A DNA stretch of 64,000 bases. Origin: Dicyema japonicum (taxonomy: Eukaryota; Dicyemida; Rhombozoa; Dicyemidae). Below, piece by piece: positions 33,906 to 45,344 of this stretch. The stretch covers positions 1,532,111 through 1,596,110 of the forward strand of contig RDEW01000002.1 of assembly GCA_011109175.1 (NCBI GenBank), given 5' to 3'. The first letter of the stretch is position 1. Each line of letters begins with the position of its first letter. The notes under the pieces are model-generated. The model did not search any database, had not been told where the DNA came from, and worked only from the letters and a program-made list of their open reading frames with translations. The translations under genes and the position numbers were made by a program.

Positions 33906-35640
33906 TATTATTATTATTATTAACCCAAGAACACCAATAGTTAATTTAATTACTAAATTAATTAAATGATCTCGTAGGCCTCAATCAGATTTTTCAATTT
34001 CTCCTCGTGCGCCTTCTAGAATCCAACACAACTTCTCTGTGGGCGGGTGGTTTGGGGAATTGGAGAGGGGTGATGTATACCCTTCTCATAAGACACGCCG
34101 TGGCTGTGTATTGTTGAGAGTTGCACTGCTTGCACAGTGTAGTAAATCCCTTTCCATTTTGTCGGATAAGGTCTTCAAGTGATGAGGGTATTAGTTTTTC
34201 TAGTTTTCCGAGATTACTAATAGTAGCTGTTGTTAAGGCCTGAATGTCCCGGATTCTTTGTTTGTTCGTCCAGGACAGATTGATTCCCCATGACGCACAG
34301 CCATAGCTGACAGATGGCTCAATGAATTGTTTGTACAATAATTTCAAAGCTGGGAAAGGGGTTTTAATGACACAAAAATAGTTTTGATTTCCCTAGCTTT
34401 CTTGAGCAGCTTCCAGATACAGCGTCGATGTGAGATGAAAAGGACATGTGTGTCGAAGGTGATCCCCAAGATTTTCAGTTTCTTCATGAAAGGTATTTTG
34501 TCGGGTTGATAAATATATCCACTCTCATTTGTCCAAGTCGTTTGTCTGAGGTAAATAAGGACGAAGAAGATTTTTCAGTAGATATATCAAGCCGGTTATA
34601 ATTTAGCCAAATTTGAATCTTGTGTAAGTATTCTTGTAGTCTTTCTGATGCCTTTGGGATATCTTGATCGCGGAATCTGATTAATAGGTCATCAGCATAT
34701 GATGGGAGCAAATCGTCTTTATTATCGGGTTGTAGTAACAGTTGTAGTAAACCTTTTCGCTTCTCGGCGACTCAGAAGATGTTTCTCGGAGGAAAATCCT
34801 CGCAATGTGTGCACTAAAGAAAGTATCGAATATGTGGGGTCATAAGAAGAGGATGGGATTAAACACCAAACTCAGAATATATAAGGCTTTTGTTCATCCC
34901 CGTCCTGACCTACAATTCAGGCACTTGGGGAATCTCTAAACAAGAGATGGACCGTCTTGACGCTTTCCACAGGACACAATTGAAATCAGTAATCAAGATC
35001 AAGTGGCCTAAGAAGATCTCAAACAATGACCTCTACTCGAAGTGCAAATCTGGTATACTATCCGAGGAGATCTTCAGATCAAGATGGAGTCTCTTTGGAC
35101 ATATCTTACGTCTAAATGCTCAAGTACCCGCGAATATCGCCATGGAAAACTACCTAATGCATACGGGAGCCGGTTTCCGTGGAAGACCAAGAGTCACACT
35201 CCCAACTATTTTGAATAAAGACCTGTCGGCTGTGGGACTGAAGCTCACTTCCGCAGACGACCTAGATACCTTAAGGGAACTGGCACGAAAGTAGAGGGTC
35301 CTGGAAAAGGCTGATAGAGAGGATGGCTAGAAATACGGCACAAGGGAGGCTTGATTAATTTTATGACTTCTCGAGAGTGCTTTAAATAAAAAATAATAAG
35401 TAAACCTTTTGGACACCATTGGGTAGTAATCTAGAAACTGATTTGGTTTCATCCATGTATACCCTTCTTCCATTTATGAAGTTAGTAAGCCAAAGCTTTA
35501 TATTGGGGTTGACGGCGAGGGCAAACAATTTCCGGGTTAGGATTTTCCTTGAGACAGAGTCGAAGGTTTTTTGTATATCGATCGAGCAAGCCACTGTTTT
35601 TATGTGACGAGGATTTGTGTTAAAGCCTTTAATGATAAAT
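33905..35640 (-). mobile_element. Jockey-type LINE (-), interrupted by another LINE
   Basis: On the minus strand: motif A (CSIDIQKTFDSVSRKIL, about 35590-35540), GRRVYMDETKSVSRLLPNGV and motif C (SYADDLLIRFRDQD, about 34705-34665). Then LNYNRLDISTEKSSS, and the thumb region (KQFIEPSVSYGCASWGINLS, 34320-34260) to a 3' end with a (TAA)n-like tail at about 33905-33930. A plus-strand LINE fragment is inserted between motifs B and C. Confidence 0.75.
34746..35410 (+). mobile_element. 5'-truncated LINE insertion with 12-bp TSD
   Basis: AGTAAACCTTTT occurs at 34746-34757 and again at 35399-35410. Between lies 641 bp carrying a plus-strand LINE C-terminal region (TYNSGTWGISKQEMDRLDAF, VIKIKWPKKISNNDLYSKC, RSRWSLFGHILRLNAQVP, FRGRPRVTLPTILNKDL) and an AT-rich 3' tail. 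This is a textbook target-primed insertion into the older minus-strand LINE. Confidence 0.9.
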
Positions 35641-36497
35641 TGGTTGAAGGAAGTTAGGTGGGTAGAAGTTGAATGACCCCTTCTAAATCCATATTCAACA
35701 TTTTGTAGCTAAATTCTGACAATTTGCATATCGGTCGACTCGTAGTGTAATAAAAAATTTTTTAGTTATTTTAGATTTCAATAATAGTTTGTTTAATTTA
35801 AATTAAAAAACATTTTTTCCTAGTGGGACCACGCGTCTACATTTTCAAGCAAATCTTTAATACCTTTTAAATTATGAAAAAGGTCTCCGGCTAGGGTTAC
35901 AGTTCTTCAGGTTTTCGCATATAATACATTTTCTCTACCTTATTGACTTGAACAGTGCCTCAGCCTTTTCCCCCAATCTATCTTCCTATTGTGGAGATAT
36001 AAGGTGGTCAAATTGACCCTTCCATATGACAGATCTCACCAATAAAGTAATTGATTTACCACAAAAATCAAGTGTGTTATAATTTAATGAAGTGAATAAA
36101 TTCCGCACACTAGATTTATTAAAGATTGCTTTAATATGGAGTGGAATTTCTGAAAACATCAAAAGTTCCTGTATCTCCCGCTATCCGGTTACGATCTCCC
36201 CAAAATTTTAAAAACCTTTCTCTTTTTTAAGTATATACTACCTTCGAAAAAATAAGTTTGATCTGTCAGGTAGTTTAGGAGATACAAGTGACCCCCAAAA
36301 TAATTGTGGAATGTGCAACTTGGGGAGCAATGGATCATCAACTATGTCAAGCAAATTACTCAGGTTTTGAGGGTCCTGGGACTGATTAGAGATTACTCAA
36401 GATATCTGTAAAGACTTATGACTTTAAACCCCTCAGAGTAAATTGATTTGTCAGTTACCCTCCATAGTGGGTATACTGTTTTCGATCTAAACTTCTT
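35641..36497. other. AT-rich, no gene recognised
   Basis: No conserved frame seen. Confidence 0.4.
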
Positions 36498-36698
36498 ATG
36501 GAAGTAACCAATTGTAAAGAGACTGTACTCTTAGTATTAGAATCTGTTCAATTCTCGACAGTGTTTGAAAGTCTGAGCACTATTGCAGCGAATTATTTGG
36601 AGCTAATAGAATTGATTCTAAAAACTGAACGTGAAGATTATTCTATAAAGGAAACATTTTCGGATCTGGAACAGATCGAGGCAAATCTTGTAACGTGA
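36498..36698 (+). CDS. Unidentified small open frame
   Basis: ATG-initiated 66-codon frame (MEVTNCKETVLLVLESVQFS..., then LKTEREDYSIKETFSDLEQI) that is acidic and helix-rich. No family recognised, no intron evidence. It could be one exon of a longer gene. Confidence 0.2.
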   Translation: MEVTNCKETVLLVLESVQFSTVFESLSTIAANYLELIELILKTEREDYSIKETFSDLEQIEANLVT

Positions 36699-37480
36699 AA
36701 GAACGTGTTTCCAAAAAACTATTCAAATATAAGTATTCCATCGTCAGTATATGAGAATCTTAGAAGCTCTCAGTTCTGCATCAGTTGATAGCAATGTCAC
36801 TATTATCATAAATTCTCTCTAAAATGCAACTTTAAATCTGATAATGTCACTATTTGATTTCATTGCATAAACAAATTTTATGGACATTTTTAATTCTGCT
36901 TAAATTTTATATGTAAAAATGGCAAAAGGTGCTATTTCTGCCATTTTCATAAAATTATTTGCTATTATCTGCTGTTTTCGAATTTTTGTTACTTTTTAAA
37001 AATTGCTATTTTGCGGTTGCCGTAGTGATAACAAATCGGCTTCTTCAGTTAAACGACCAAGCTGATAGCAGGATTAGTCTATAATTTTGACAAACTCGGC
37101 ATCAACTACTTTTCCTGCTCTGCATACTTCGCTGCTTGGTGTTTCTCCCTTTATTACTAAATGTCCTCATTAATGATCCTCTCGTTCATCTCCGTCTAAT
37201 CAATCACAAATCTCTTCCCTTTAATACTGCCTTCCAGTCATCAGACGCTAATTCACACAGATGAAACCAGACGAGGTAACATGCTGTAGAAACGGATGCA
37301 AGGCAACGAGATCCTCCTTCTCCCGCGTGAACTTTCGGATCAAGTTGTGAATTTTTAAAGCAATTGATTCAGGGGTATTGGAAGGAGACGGTCTCGTGGC
37401 TTCAAGTGGTCAACGTGGTAGCGCCCAGTTTCATTATTATTATTGAACCAGAAAACCACCGTCATAGCCAATATAAACAA
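36699..37480. other. No gene recognised
   Basis: AT-rich to 37000, then more mixed sequence without a recognised frame. Confidence 0.35.
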
Positions 37481-38110
37481 AATTCAGGTGATGCCGGCCT
37501 CCTTCACAGTCTTCGCATCTTTTCTCGGTGTTCCGACTGCGTTCCTGCGCATTTCCGATATAGACGGGGTCCGCATACTCGAGTCCTTCGCAGGGGTACT
37601 GTTCCATTCGCCTCTATCATATTTTCAAGGCTTCTGGGAAGGATTTCCACACGGGAAGATTTCCTTAGTAGGTTTGCTGCCTTCACTTGAATGCTGCATA
37701 TCTTGTACAAATTCGTTGGAGCAAGGTTAGATCCCCAGACATTACATGCGTATCCTTTTGTAGACTCGATAAACTGTTTTTATATGAAATCCAATCCACT
37801 CAGATATTTTTTGTCTCTTAGGTTTCCCAAGAACGCCTTCAGGAAGTTGATTTTCCTCGTACAAGTGCAACATTTTTTCGACGTGTTTTGTAGAGGTTAA
37901 GAAGATGTCAAAGGTAACTTCTAGGATTTTCTGGAATTTGTTCTGCGGTTTATTTTTCCCATCCAGTGTGAAGTCAATTGACACTTTCCCCAATCTTTTG
38001 ATTGAAAAGGGACCATTCTCCTCCCACCCCGTCACACCATTGCATGGGATGGCTCCTTTTCTTCCATTTCGTGTTATTCGAGCTACTGATCCCATCGGAA
38101 GATCTTTAGT
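37480..38110 (-). pseudogene. LINE RT tail relic (-)
   Basis: Minus-strand frame 38095-37742 reads RLGKVSIDFTLDGKNKPQNK, FQKILEVTFDIFLTS and KPKRQKISEWIGF. A second frame reads QVKAANLLRKSSRVEILP. This matches the 'LGVTFD..L.F..H' thumb region of LINEs. The 3' end at about 37480 resembles the one near 14697. Confidence 0.55.
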
Positions 38111-38335
38111 ATCAATTTTTCACATAATCATTGGATCTTTCCTAACTTAGAGAACAGATTCACAGTGAATGTAGACCAAGAAGAAGGGGTACCGTGGATT
38201 ACAAGAAGTCGTCGTATTACCCGGTCAGAGAATTATGCAGACCATTGATGATTAGATAATCAGTGACTGTAATCAAAAATAACTTTAATCGGCCAATCTA
38301 ATCCAAGAGATCAAGAAAGATTAAATTCCGTTGAA

Positions 38336-38343
38336 TATATAAA
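38336..38343 (+). promoter_or_regulatory. TATA box of the homeobox gene
   Basis: TATATAAA lies exactly 30 nt before the ATG at 38366, the same spacing as in Y-box gene B. Confidence 0.45.
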
Positions 38344-38365
38344 TTCATTTTTCGTTATCCTCAAA

Positions 38366-38639
38366 ATGGACTCGGGGGACAGGAAAATCAGGAAATCTTC
38401 CCATGGATGGAGAAGAAAAATATAAGTAAGGCCGTTGCTTTCAAAATTAAGGGAAAACGTTCGTCACACTAGATCAGAGAACCCAGCTTGAAAAGGAGTT
38501 CAGACTGAATCCTTATCTCACGAGGGAAGTGAAATCTGAAATTGCCCATAAAGTCGATCTCAGTGAAGACGCCGTAATGCATTGGTTTCAAAGAAGACGG
38601 AGGGCCCACCGACAATGGAATCTTAGGTTAGATTTTTAA
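38366..38639 (+). CDS. Hox-like homeodomain protein with FPWM hexapeptide
   Basis: Transcription-factor family that binds TAAT-type sites; the FPWM motif normally docks PBC cofactors. Exon 1 ends at 38425, a 26-nt intron spans 38426-38451, and exon 2 runs to the stop at 38637-38639. In the joined frame NQEIFPWMEKKNIR leads directly into a homeodomain: TFVTLDQRTQLEKEFRLNPY, LTREVKSEIAHKVDLSED, then AVMHWFQRRRRAHRQW. Alignment without gaps puts Arg at position 51, where almost all homeodomains have Asn. The linker between hexapeptide and domain is very short. The ATG at 38366 is one base out of frame with the hexapeptide; one extra G in the G5 run at 38374-38378 would connect them (MDSGGQENQEIFPWM). 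As read, the first in-frame ATG is the Met of FPWM (38407). Gene with an assembly error, or a decaying gene. Confidence 0.8.
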
Positions 38640-39144
38640 ATTTAACCCCACCACTGATAATTAGCTGCATTTACTAACAAATGACATTTACTAATACTTT
38701 AAAGTCAAGTCTCCTTGATCTCGTCATTTTGTCTTTGATATCACCAATGGGGATTATTGAAATTGTCAATTGAATTTAGTTGGGACTCCAATAGGTAGAA
38801 ATTTGCCCGTAGCACATAGAGACTTGTTCTCCGGAAGGTCAACTGTTTCGTCTTAGGGTCTCCTATCCTTATAGTGCCATCTCAATGAGAGTAGTTTGTT
38901 AAGAACTTCTGGATTCTTAATAAAGATGGGGTTGAAAAGCATTTGTTCGCAAGGGGACACTTCCCCCATTTTAGCTTCTCTGAAGCGTTAACCCCGAATC
39001 ATGAGGCATCTCTTGAATATGTTGTAGCTAATTTGACAAAGTATTAGCAATTTTAATCCTTGTAATTCCTAAACAAAAAGATAAAAAACAAGAGCTTCTA
39101 TTAGGTTTTAACTATTAATCTCCCCCCACTTTATTCACTCGCCA
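38640..39144. other. No gene recognised
   Basis: Nothing conserved visible. Confidence 0.35.
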
Positions 39145-39495
39145 TTACCTCTCCCGATGGCAACATGGATCAGTTCTATAGACATCATGGCTTCTGAGTG
39201 AAACTTGAAGATTAAATTTAATTTGAGTGTACTCATTATAAGAGTTTTTCGTTAATATTGCAAGATAAGGATCCCCCTTACTGGGCCTCCAAACTTTTTG
39301 AGACAAAAGGTATACCAAGTACTCACGGTCGGGGTTAGACGCATCCTTTCCAACAATCAAGTCCATCCAAATCCGCCTTGTGAGAACCCCTTAGGTTGGT
39401 TAAGGAAGAACGAGATCCTTTCCCTTGGATGGGTGGACTGCATAGCACCTCTTAGCAATCGACGATCATCTGAAAGGAATCCTTTAATCACGTAG
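39145..39495 (-). CDS. Unidentified minus-strand exon-like frames
   Basis: Two minus-strand frames follow one another: LLRGAMQSTHPRERISFFLN (about 39460-39400), then RRIWMDLIVGKDASNPDREY and AILTKNSYNEYTQIKFNLQV to a stop at 39145. They look coding but cannot be joined by a clear micro-intron, and I do not recognise the family. Confidence 0.25.
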
Positions 39496-39496
39496 G

Positions 39497-39566
39497 TATC
39501 TAATCACAACAGCACTAACAACTACGAATCAAACCCATATCTAATCACAACAGCACTAACAACTAC
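39497..39566. repeat. Short tandem duplication
   Basis: TATCTAATCACAACAGCACT followed by AACAACTAC occurs twice, about 41 bp apart. Confidence 0.8.
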
Positions 39567-39994
39567 AAACCTCAAGTCTTAACCACAAATTAGAGCAGAT
39601 ACTATTTCTAATAATGCTGGGATAACACTGTTATAGTTAATTAAACACAGAGCTCCGCATTGATGACCTCCCAAGTTCTCTTAATTTTTGACAGTAAGGA
39701 TTGAAATCGAATCCTACATGCATCTGACGCGTTCTTCGTTCAGAACTTGTGGACTCCCACGTCTGTTACCTCTCCCATGCTATCTGTAAGAAAGGAGACA
39801 AACACTTTAATCCCTAATACATGCAATAGAGGCACGTCAATGACCACTTAACTAGAAAATCAATTAAATCTTGTTAAAATAGAATTAAAATTACATTAAA
39901 TTATGCGTTGTTGAATAAACGTACATTGGGTAACCACAAAACCACAAATAAAGAAATCGTTATATACTAAAATAATATTACAAAGTTTATTATT

Positions 39995-40771
39995 TTATAT
40001 TTTTATTAATAAATTTAATAGAAACTTGGGTCTTTCCTGTGTTGGTAAGGAAAAAAATTTGAGCTGTTCCTCCGAATATGTTTCCTCAAATTCAAGGATT
40101 TTCCTGAATTTGTTAGTTTTGTAATTAAAATTAAATTCATAAATTAAATTCTCCTCCACAAGTGGATCAATAATCACTTTAATGGGCTCTTTGAAAACAA
40201 GGTCCTTCACTGCAACGTCTGGAAATATCAGAACTCCTCGTAAGCCCATAGAAACCCCATATTTTGGATGAACTGACACTCCCATTAGTTTCTGGATTCA
40301 TAATTATCCAAAATTAACTTTCTGTCCTTCCACGTGTCTTGGCTTGTGCAAAAAAGCACAACCTGATACATGTGCAGCCGCCTGGACGATAATTTGAGGT
40401 TTGTTCAACTGATCAAATTGAGACTCCTGAATAAGAACATATTTGTACTAAAATAGAAAATATTCTGCACCTCATTAATCTTTGATATTAGATATTTTAT
40501 AGAATCGTAAAATATATTACAAGAACTTGATTCTCGGTAAGTTTTGTAAAAATATGGTTTGAGGGTGTTTTCGTAAAACTTTGGTGCCGTAAGTATGCAG
40601 AACGCCAGTGAATCATCTTTGTAGGGAAGTTTGTAGTCATTTGCTACAACTTGGTTGTACCATTTTAACTTATTATAATACGAGTTGAACTTTAAAAGGG
40701 TAGAGTTCTAAGCCTGAATTTAATCCAATTTTTGAATAAATCTTTCGCAGGATATTTTCTGCTATATTCAT
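39995..40771 (-). CDS. MMACHC: MMACHC, cobalamin-processing protein (cblC)
   Basis: MMACHC removes the upper ligand of incoming cobalamin (decyanation, glutathione-dependent dealkylation) in the cytosol and passes it on for methionine synthase and methylmalonyl-CoA mutase. Four minus-strand exons: 40771-40691, 40668-40471, 40447-40319 and 40291-39995. Introns are 22, 23 and 27 nt, and all phases fit, giving 234 residues. Family landmarks appear in order: GLELYPFK (human type FEVYPFQ) at residues 20-27, then WYNQVVANDYKLP, LAFCILTAP, LKPYF, PQIIVQAAAHVSG, MGVSVHPKYG, GLRGVLIFPDV, NLIYEFNFNY and EETYSEEQLKFFSLP. The protein ends soon after, without the Pro-rich tail of vertebrates. The start is the first ATG of the frame; the N-terminus aligns with the family. 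Confidence 0.93.
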
Positions 40772-40919
40772 AAATGCTTCGGATTTTCTTAGTAATTTGA
40801 AATATGGTGTACTTCGGTTAAATAATTTTTATTTAAATTTAAATTATTATTAATAAAATATATCAAATTTTAATTATTATTAATAAAATATGAGAAAAAA
40901 ACCCACCCCTTTTAAAATC

Positions 40920-41205
40920 TTAATGAAAAGGTGATCGCCGTCGATACAGGAAAGCCGTAAGTACTCTGGAGGAACAAGAAAGACCTCTCGATCCTTTTGA
41001 GGTGTACGGGAACACTCAATTAGTTGGTTTACTCCTTTTTTGGTGTTCTTTTCTCGGGGTTATTAAATAAATAAAAATGAACACGTTTCTCGACCCCACC
41101 GGACTCGTCCTCTCTCTTGTCGATCTGGATCACTTAGTTGAGATTTCTTTCTCTTTGACCCAGTGATCCTGGAGATAATAATAATAATAATAATAATATG
41201 AAAAC
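40920..41205 (+). pseudogene. LINE 3' end with (ATA)n tail
   Basis: The sequence GACCCAGTGATCCTGGAG followed by an (ATA)n run (41176-41198) is a LINE 3' end. A reverse-oriented relative with (TTA)n at 44905-44930 carries the same upstream text (CCAGGATCACTAGGTC). Confidence 0.55.
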
Positions 41206-41479
41206 GTTTGCTTCTAATAATTAGTGGGACATGACCGTCGGACATATCTGCGAATTAACAGGATGGAAAAACAATGATAACGCAGGCGAAGTGGTCCATG
41301 GGCTGTTCGGAATACAAGAAATTAAAGAAAGACTCCCTAATCCAATTTCTCAATTGGAGAGCCTGGCAAGTATCATTACATAGATAGTATAAATGACTTT
41401 TAGTTAATACACGGAAAGTATACTCCGGATGAGTGGTCATACACTGGAATTAGTCATCCCAAAGACGTGTTCCATACCG

Positions 41480-41900
41480 CAAGGGACTTACAATTAAATA
41501 CCCAATTTATACAGTTGGTCTACAAAGTGTGTGAACAGAAAATTGTCAGACTACATTGAGGCATCAGTGACAATAAATTGGGAACCCGAAGGATGTGTCA
41601 ATGGCTAAAGAATAGCCAATACTTGTCCAGTCCATCAACCAGCTGAACGGGAATAATTTTGCCACTGACTTCTTGCATGGGTTCAATAACTTTGGACTCC
41701 CTCAATGCATTGTAGATTTTGTGAAAAACTTGATCACGAAATTAAGTTGAATTATAATCACAAAGAAATTGGGGAAAGATAAAGAGAGGGATATTGCAAG
41801 GTGATTCTTTATGCTTGTAATAAACATTCTTAGCCGGGTACTAAATCCAAAATACCCCAAAGGGTTATTGACAACTTTTTAAGCTAATATTTAAATGGAG
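41480..41900 (+). pseudogene. LINE RT fragment
   Basis: Reads FATDFLHGFNNFGLPQCIVD, FVKNLIT, then ARGDSLC/LVINILSRVLNPK in shifting frames. This is the RT region from motif A to motif B of a LINE. Confidence 0.5.
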
Positions 41901-43267
41901 TAACTATTTTAACCAATATTTTTTTACAATTAACACAAAAAGGAAATAGCCAATTGGCTGAGGAGTCAACTGATGACGATTGCTCATATGTCTCATCTCC
42001 ATATAAAGGAAAAGGGTGGCAGGATCCCATAAAGGAAAGGATTTTTTAATTAATGAGAAATTATTTTTTTTCAGAAACGCGTTTAAGAATGATTTTTTAG
42101 TTTGCATGATCTACCAATATTATGTAATATAATATACTAAACTAATTAAGCCACGTGGCGCCAAGTGGTGCTGCGTTAGTTAAGTTTTCTGCGTGCTTGT
42201 CTGTTCCTTCTCTTTTTTCCTGATAGAGTGGCGTCATGTGATCCACCTGTCTAGGTGACGCCCAGTGCCAGGCCGGCACGAAAAAGGATCATTTGCTCTT
42301 CCCCACTCCACTGGAGGGTTTCCACAACTGCATGTAATGGACGTCTTATCTTTTATGCTGATTCCGGATGGACTCTGTTTCTGTAGAAGTGGAAACTGGA
42401 TACACTTAATTAGTTGGTTACTTTAACTTCTTTCTCGATGTATCCGGGGTTAATAAATAAAAGTGGAATCTTTGATATCTCAGAGTTATTTTGTACTTAA
42501 ATTTTTTTCCTCTTCTGTTCTGAATCTTGATGGACTTGTGGCTTCAGTGCTAGAAATAGTTAGTACCTCGACTTATCCTTGAAATGGCAAGTAAATATTT
42601 AATTCAATCAGCTGGTTAAACTGATATTAAAATCTCAATTCAAATGTATGAGGCAAGTCACGTGGGAATCAGAGGCTCAATGAATTCTTCTTCATATAGT
42701 CATTTATGTATTTTTGCAACTCCAATTTTTTAATTCAATGCAAATTGTTCCGTAACCGTCTCATGATTGAGATCGATTTCCTCGTAATCCTTTATCAACC
42801 TCTCTTCTCAGATGTCCCTCCTTCCGCCTACCATGGATTCAACAGTGCAGTTTTCACTGCGACAGCTCGGAAGACGAATCAGCCCATGAATGCTCCATAT
42901 TTTTTTTAATTTTGAACAGTTCGACCATTGGAGAAGCGGATTTTATGCAAGTGTTTGTCTATTTTAGGTTTAAGGGAGAGAGTGAAGTCAGTTCATGTTA
43001 ACCGTCTTTTTGCACTGTCATGAACCTAGTCCCAAAGGTCATGAACCTAGCATACTGATAGTTACACATGCGATCTGTGAGGGTAGTAGAGGATCTGGTG
43101 TGTCGGCTTTAACTTGAAGCTCCCCAAAATAAAATTTGAGTTTGAAGGGGACATGTTACTAGGTATTTCTTAAATCCGTGTTGGAAGGATTCGTTAAGCA
43201 AATATGGATGAATCCTATCAAGGATCATTTTCGAGTATTTTGGATATAACAGAGATATATGAGAGAA
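41901..43267. other. Dispersed-repeat debris, no gene recognised
   Basis: 42400-42470 (ACACTTAATTAGTTGGTTAC, CCGGGGTTAATAAATAAA) resembles 41012-41072, marking two copies of a repeat. CACGTG occurs at 42152 and 42659. No coding frame convinces. Confidence 0.4.
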
Positions 43268-44760
43268 TTAAAACGTGGCGTCATGTGGTCTATCAGTTAT
43301 GAAAGTTCTGGAGGCGCCCAGGGTGCACTTAATGCACTGCGGAAAAGGACTCTTCGGACGACTGTCTCTTCCCTTTCTTAATCCCTCTCGGCTGAATGGG
43401 TTCCTGATAATTCTCGCCGGTGACATTGAACTTAATCCAGGCCCTCCACTCTCAATTTTGCAGATAAACATTAACGGAATCAAAAGCAAAATTCTCGAAC
43501 TACGGTCTTTCATTAAAGAGCAGAACATTGACCTGATTTTACTTCAAGGATAGCAGACTTATTCCATCATCACCTACCCGCATTTTCCAGGATACCACTG
43601 CATCCGTCTGGACCGCTCAAACCGTCTTGGTGGGGGACTCCTCATCATTATAATAGAAAACATTCGATTTACGGACATCTCAGCAAAACTACAATCACTA
43701 ATAAACGACGGGACCACGGAAATATCTGGGATATCAATTACAAGTCGATTCGGGACTCTCAACATTACAAACATCTACGTCCCCCTCCATCTTATCCAAA
43801 AAATTCTCTCTAAACCTAACCAAGTTAACAAGCTCGGAAACCTGATATTGTGTGAGATTTAATGCTAAACATCCAGCCTGGTTAAAATCACATCCAGCAG
43901 ATTCAAGAAGATTATCCTTATTAAACCAGCTCACCTCTCTGACTAACAACCCCAGGAAGCACACTAGGAAAACGAAGCATCAACGTTCCCAGACATTACT
44001 TTCTGTTTTCCAAACCTTGCATCAGGCACATCTTGGACGGTGCATTATGGATTATCTTCCGACCACAATCATTATTCGCATCGAAAAATCTTTACCACAA
44101 AAAAGACTGTTTCATTTTTCAACTATAAAAAAGCAAACTGGAATGACTATTCAAAATACATCGATCAAGCTCTATTATACTTTGACATGATGATATTTCC
44201 CTCAATAGATGAAGCTATTGACTTTTTGAAAAAACTATTCTCATGGCGCGGAGAACATACATTCCACGCGGATCATTTAAATTCTATAATTAAAATCTCG
44301 ATCAGAACACCAAATATTAATTAAAGAAAGGAATCGCCTGAAAAGACATGTACCTTTTTTCCCGACAGAAAAATAAACAAAAACTCTCAATGACGAAATA
44401 TCTAAAAGGATTAGAAAACCTGAAGCAACAAATGGGACAAACTTCCATTTCAGAAATCTGCTTAGAGATATGGAGAGAAATTAGACAATTTTGTCCGAAA
44501 GGAAAACTTAACAAACTCATGAAATATTACGCTAGTATAAGCCACAAACCTTTCAGGAAAATGGATGGGTCTTCTTTATCCTCAATAAGACCGAAGAGAA
44601 CACAGCCGATTAACTTTATCTCACATTCAGATGTCAATGAGGGTTTGAAAAGGATGAAAATCTGATTGAGGCCTTCGAGATCGTTTAATTAATTTAGTAA
44701 TTAAATTAACTATTGGTGTTCTTGGGTTAATAATAATAACAATATTGCATTAAGAAGGAG
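43268..44760 (+). mobile_element. LINE with 2A-like peptide and AP endonuclease, RT deleted
   Basis: The first frame (43275-43551) contains LAGDIELNPGPP (about 43413-43448), a match to the ribosome-skipping 2A motif D-[VI]-E-x-N-P-G-P known near the N-terminus of several non-LTR retrotransposons. The AP endonuclease follows: LQININGIKSKILELRSFIK, DLILLQ, then GGGLLIIIIENIRF and LNITNIYVP in shifting frames, and an endonuclease-RT linker to 44665. The RT itself is missing; the sequence jumps to the family 3' end at 44680-44750 with its (TAA)n tail. Stops (e.g. at 43551) make it inactive. Confidence 0.75.
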
Positions 44761-44900
44761 ACTCCTTTGGTTTCCCCGGTTTCAATACTGGTTGGATGTG
44801 AGCAAATCGCAACCTTGTAGGGATTGTGTTTCTGTCGATTGATGTGATGTAAATCTGCGTTAAAGCTATATAGGCCCGGGTCCCCAATTTCTCGAGGACT
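44740..44900 (-). pseudogene. Antisense LINE RT fragment at LINE tail
   Basis: The minus strand reads KLGTRAYIALTQIYITSIDR, then LRFAHIQPVLKPGKPKE, the RT entry block. It is fused to the 3' tail of the plus-strand LINE, exactly as at 33790-33960 in mirror image. Confidence 0.6.
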
Positions 44901-45344
44901 ATTATTATTATTACCCCCAGGATCACTAGGTCAAAGAGAAAGAAATAAAAGTTCTCATCTAACTAAATGATCCAAGACCGACAAAGGAGAGGACGAGTCC
45001 GGCGGGGTCGAGAATCCTGAACAGCTCTTCACATTGGAAATGGCATCGGCTCAAAATTTCTGCATGATTGTAGATATTTCGATAGTGTATGGAATAGAGA
45101 ACAGCTCAATAAACTAGCCTTCTTTAAGAGTTTCCGTTGTAATTCGATCAAGAAATTTTCAATGGGCTGGATTTTGTGTTCTGGTCCAATTAACCTTATT
45201 GCAATCTCATCGATTAAATCATGTTCAATGCCATGCAAGCCATTTTTTTTTTTTTTTATAACAAGGACACTGTCATAATAATTGACTTTATTTAAAATAA
45301 TTATATAATATATAATTAATTAAAAATATAACTTATGAACTTTA

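Noticed and set aside
41170-41200. Simple microsatellite (ATA)n
   Set aside because: It sits at the end of a LINE whose other copy carries the same tail, so it is the LINE 3' tail.
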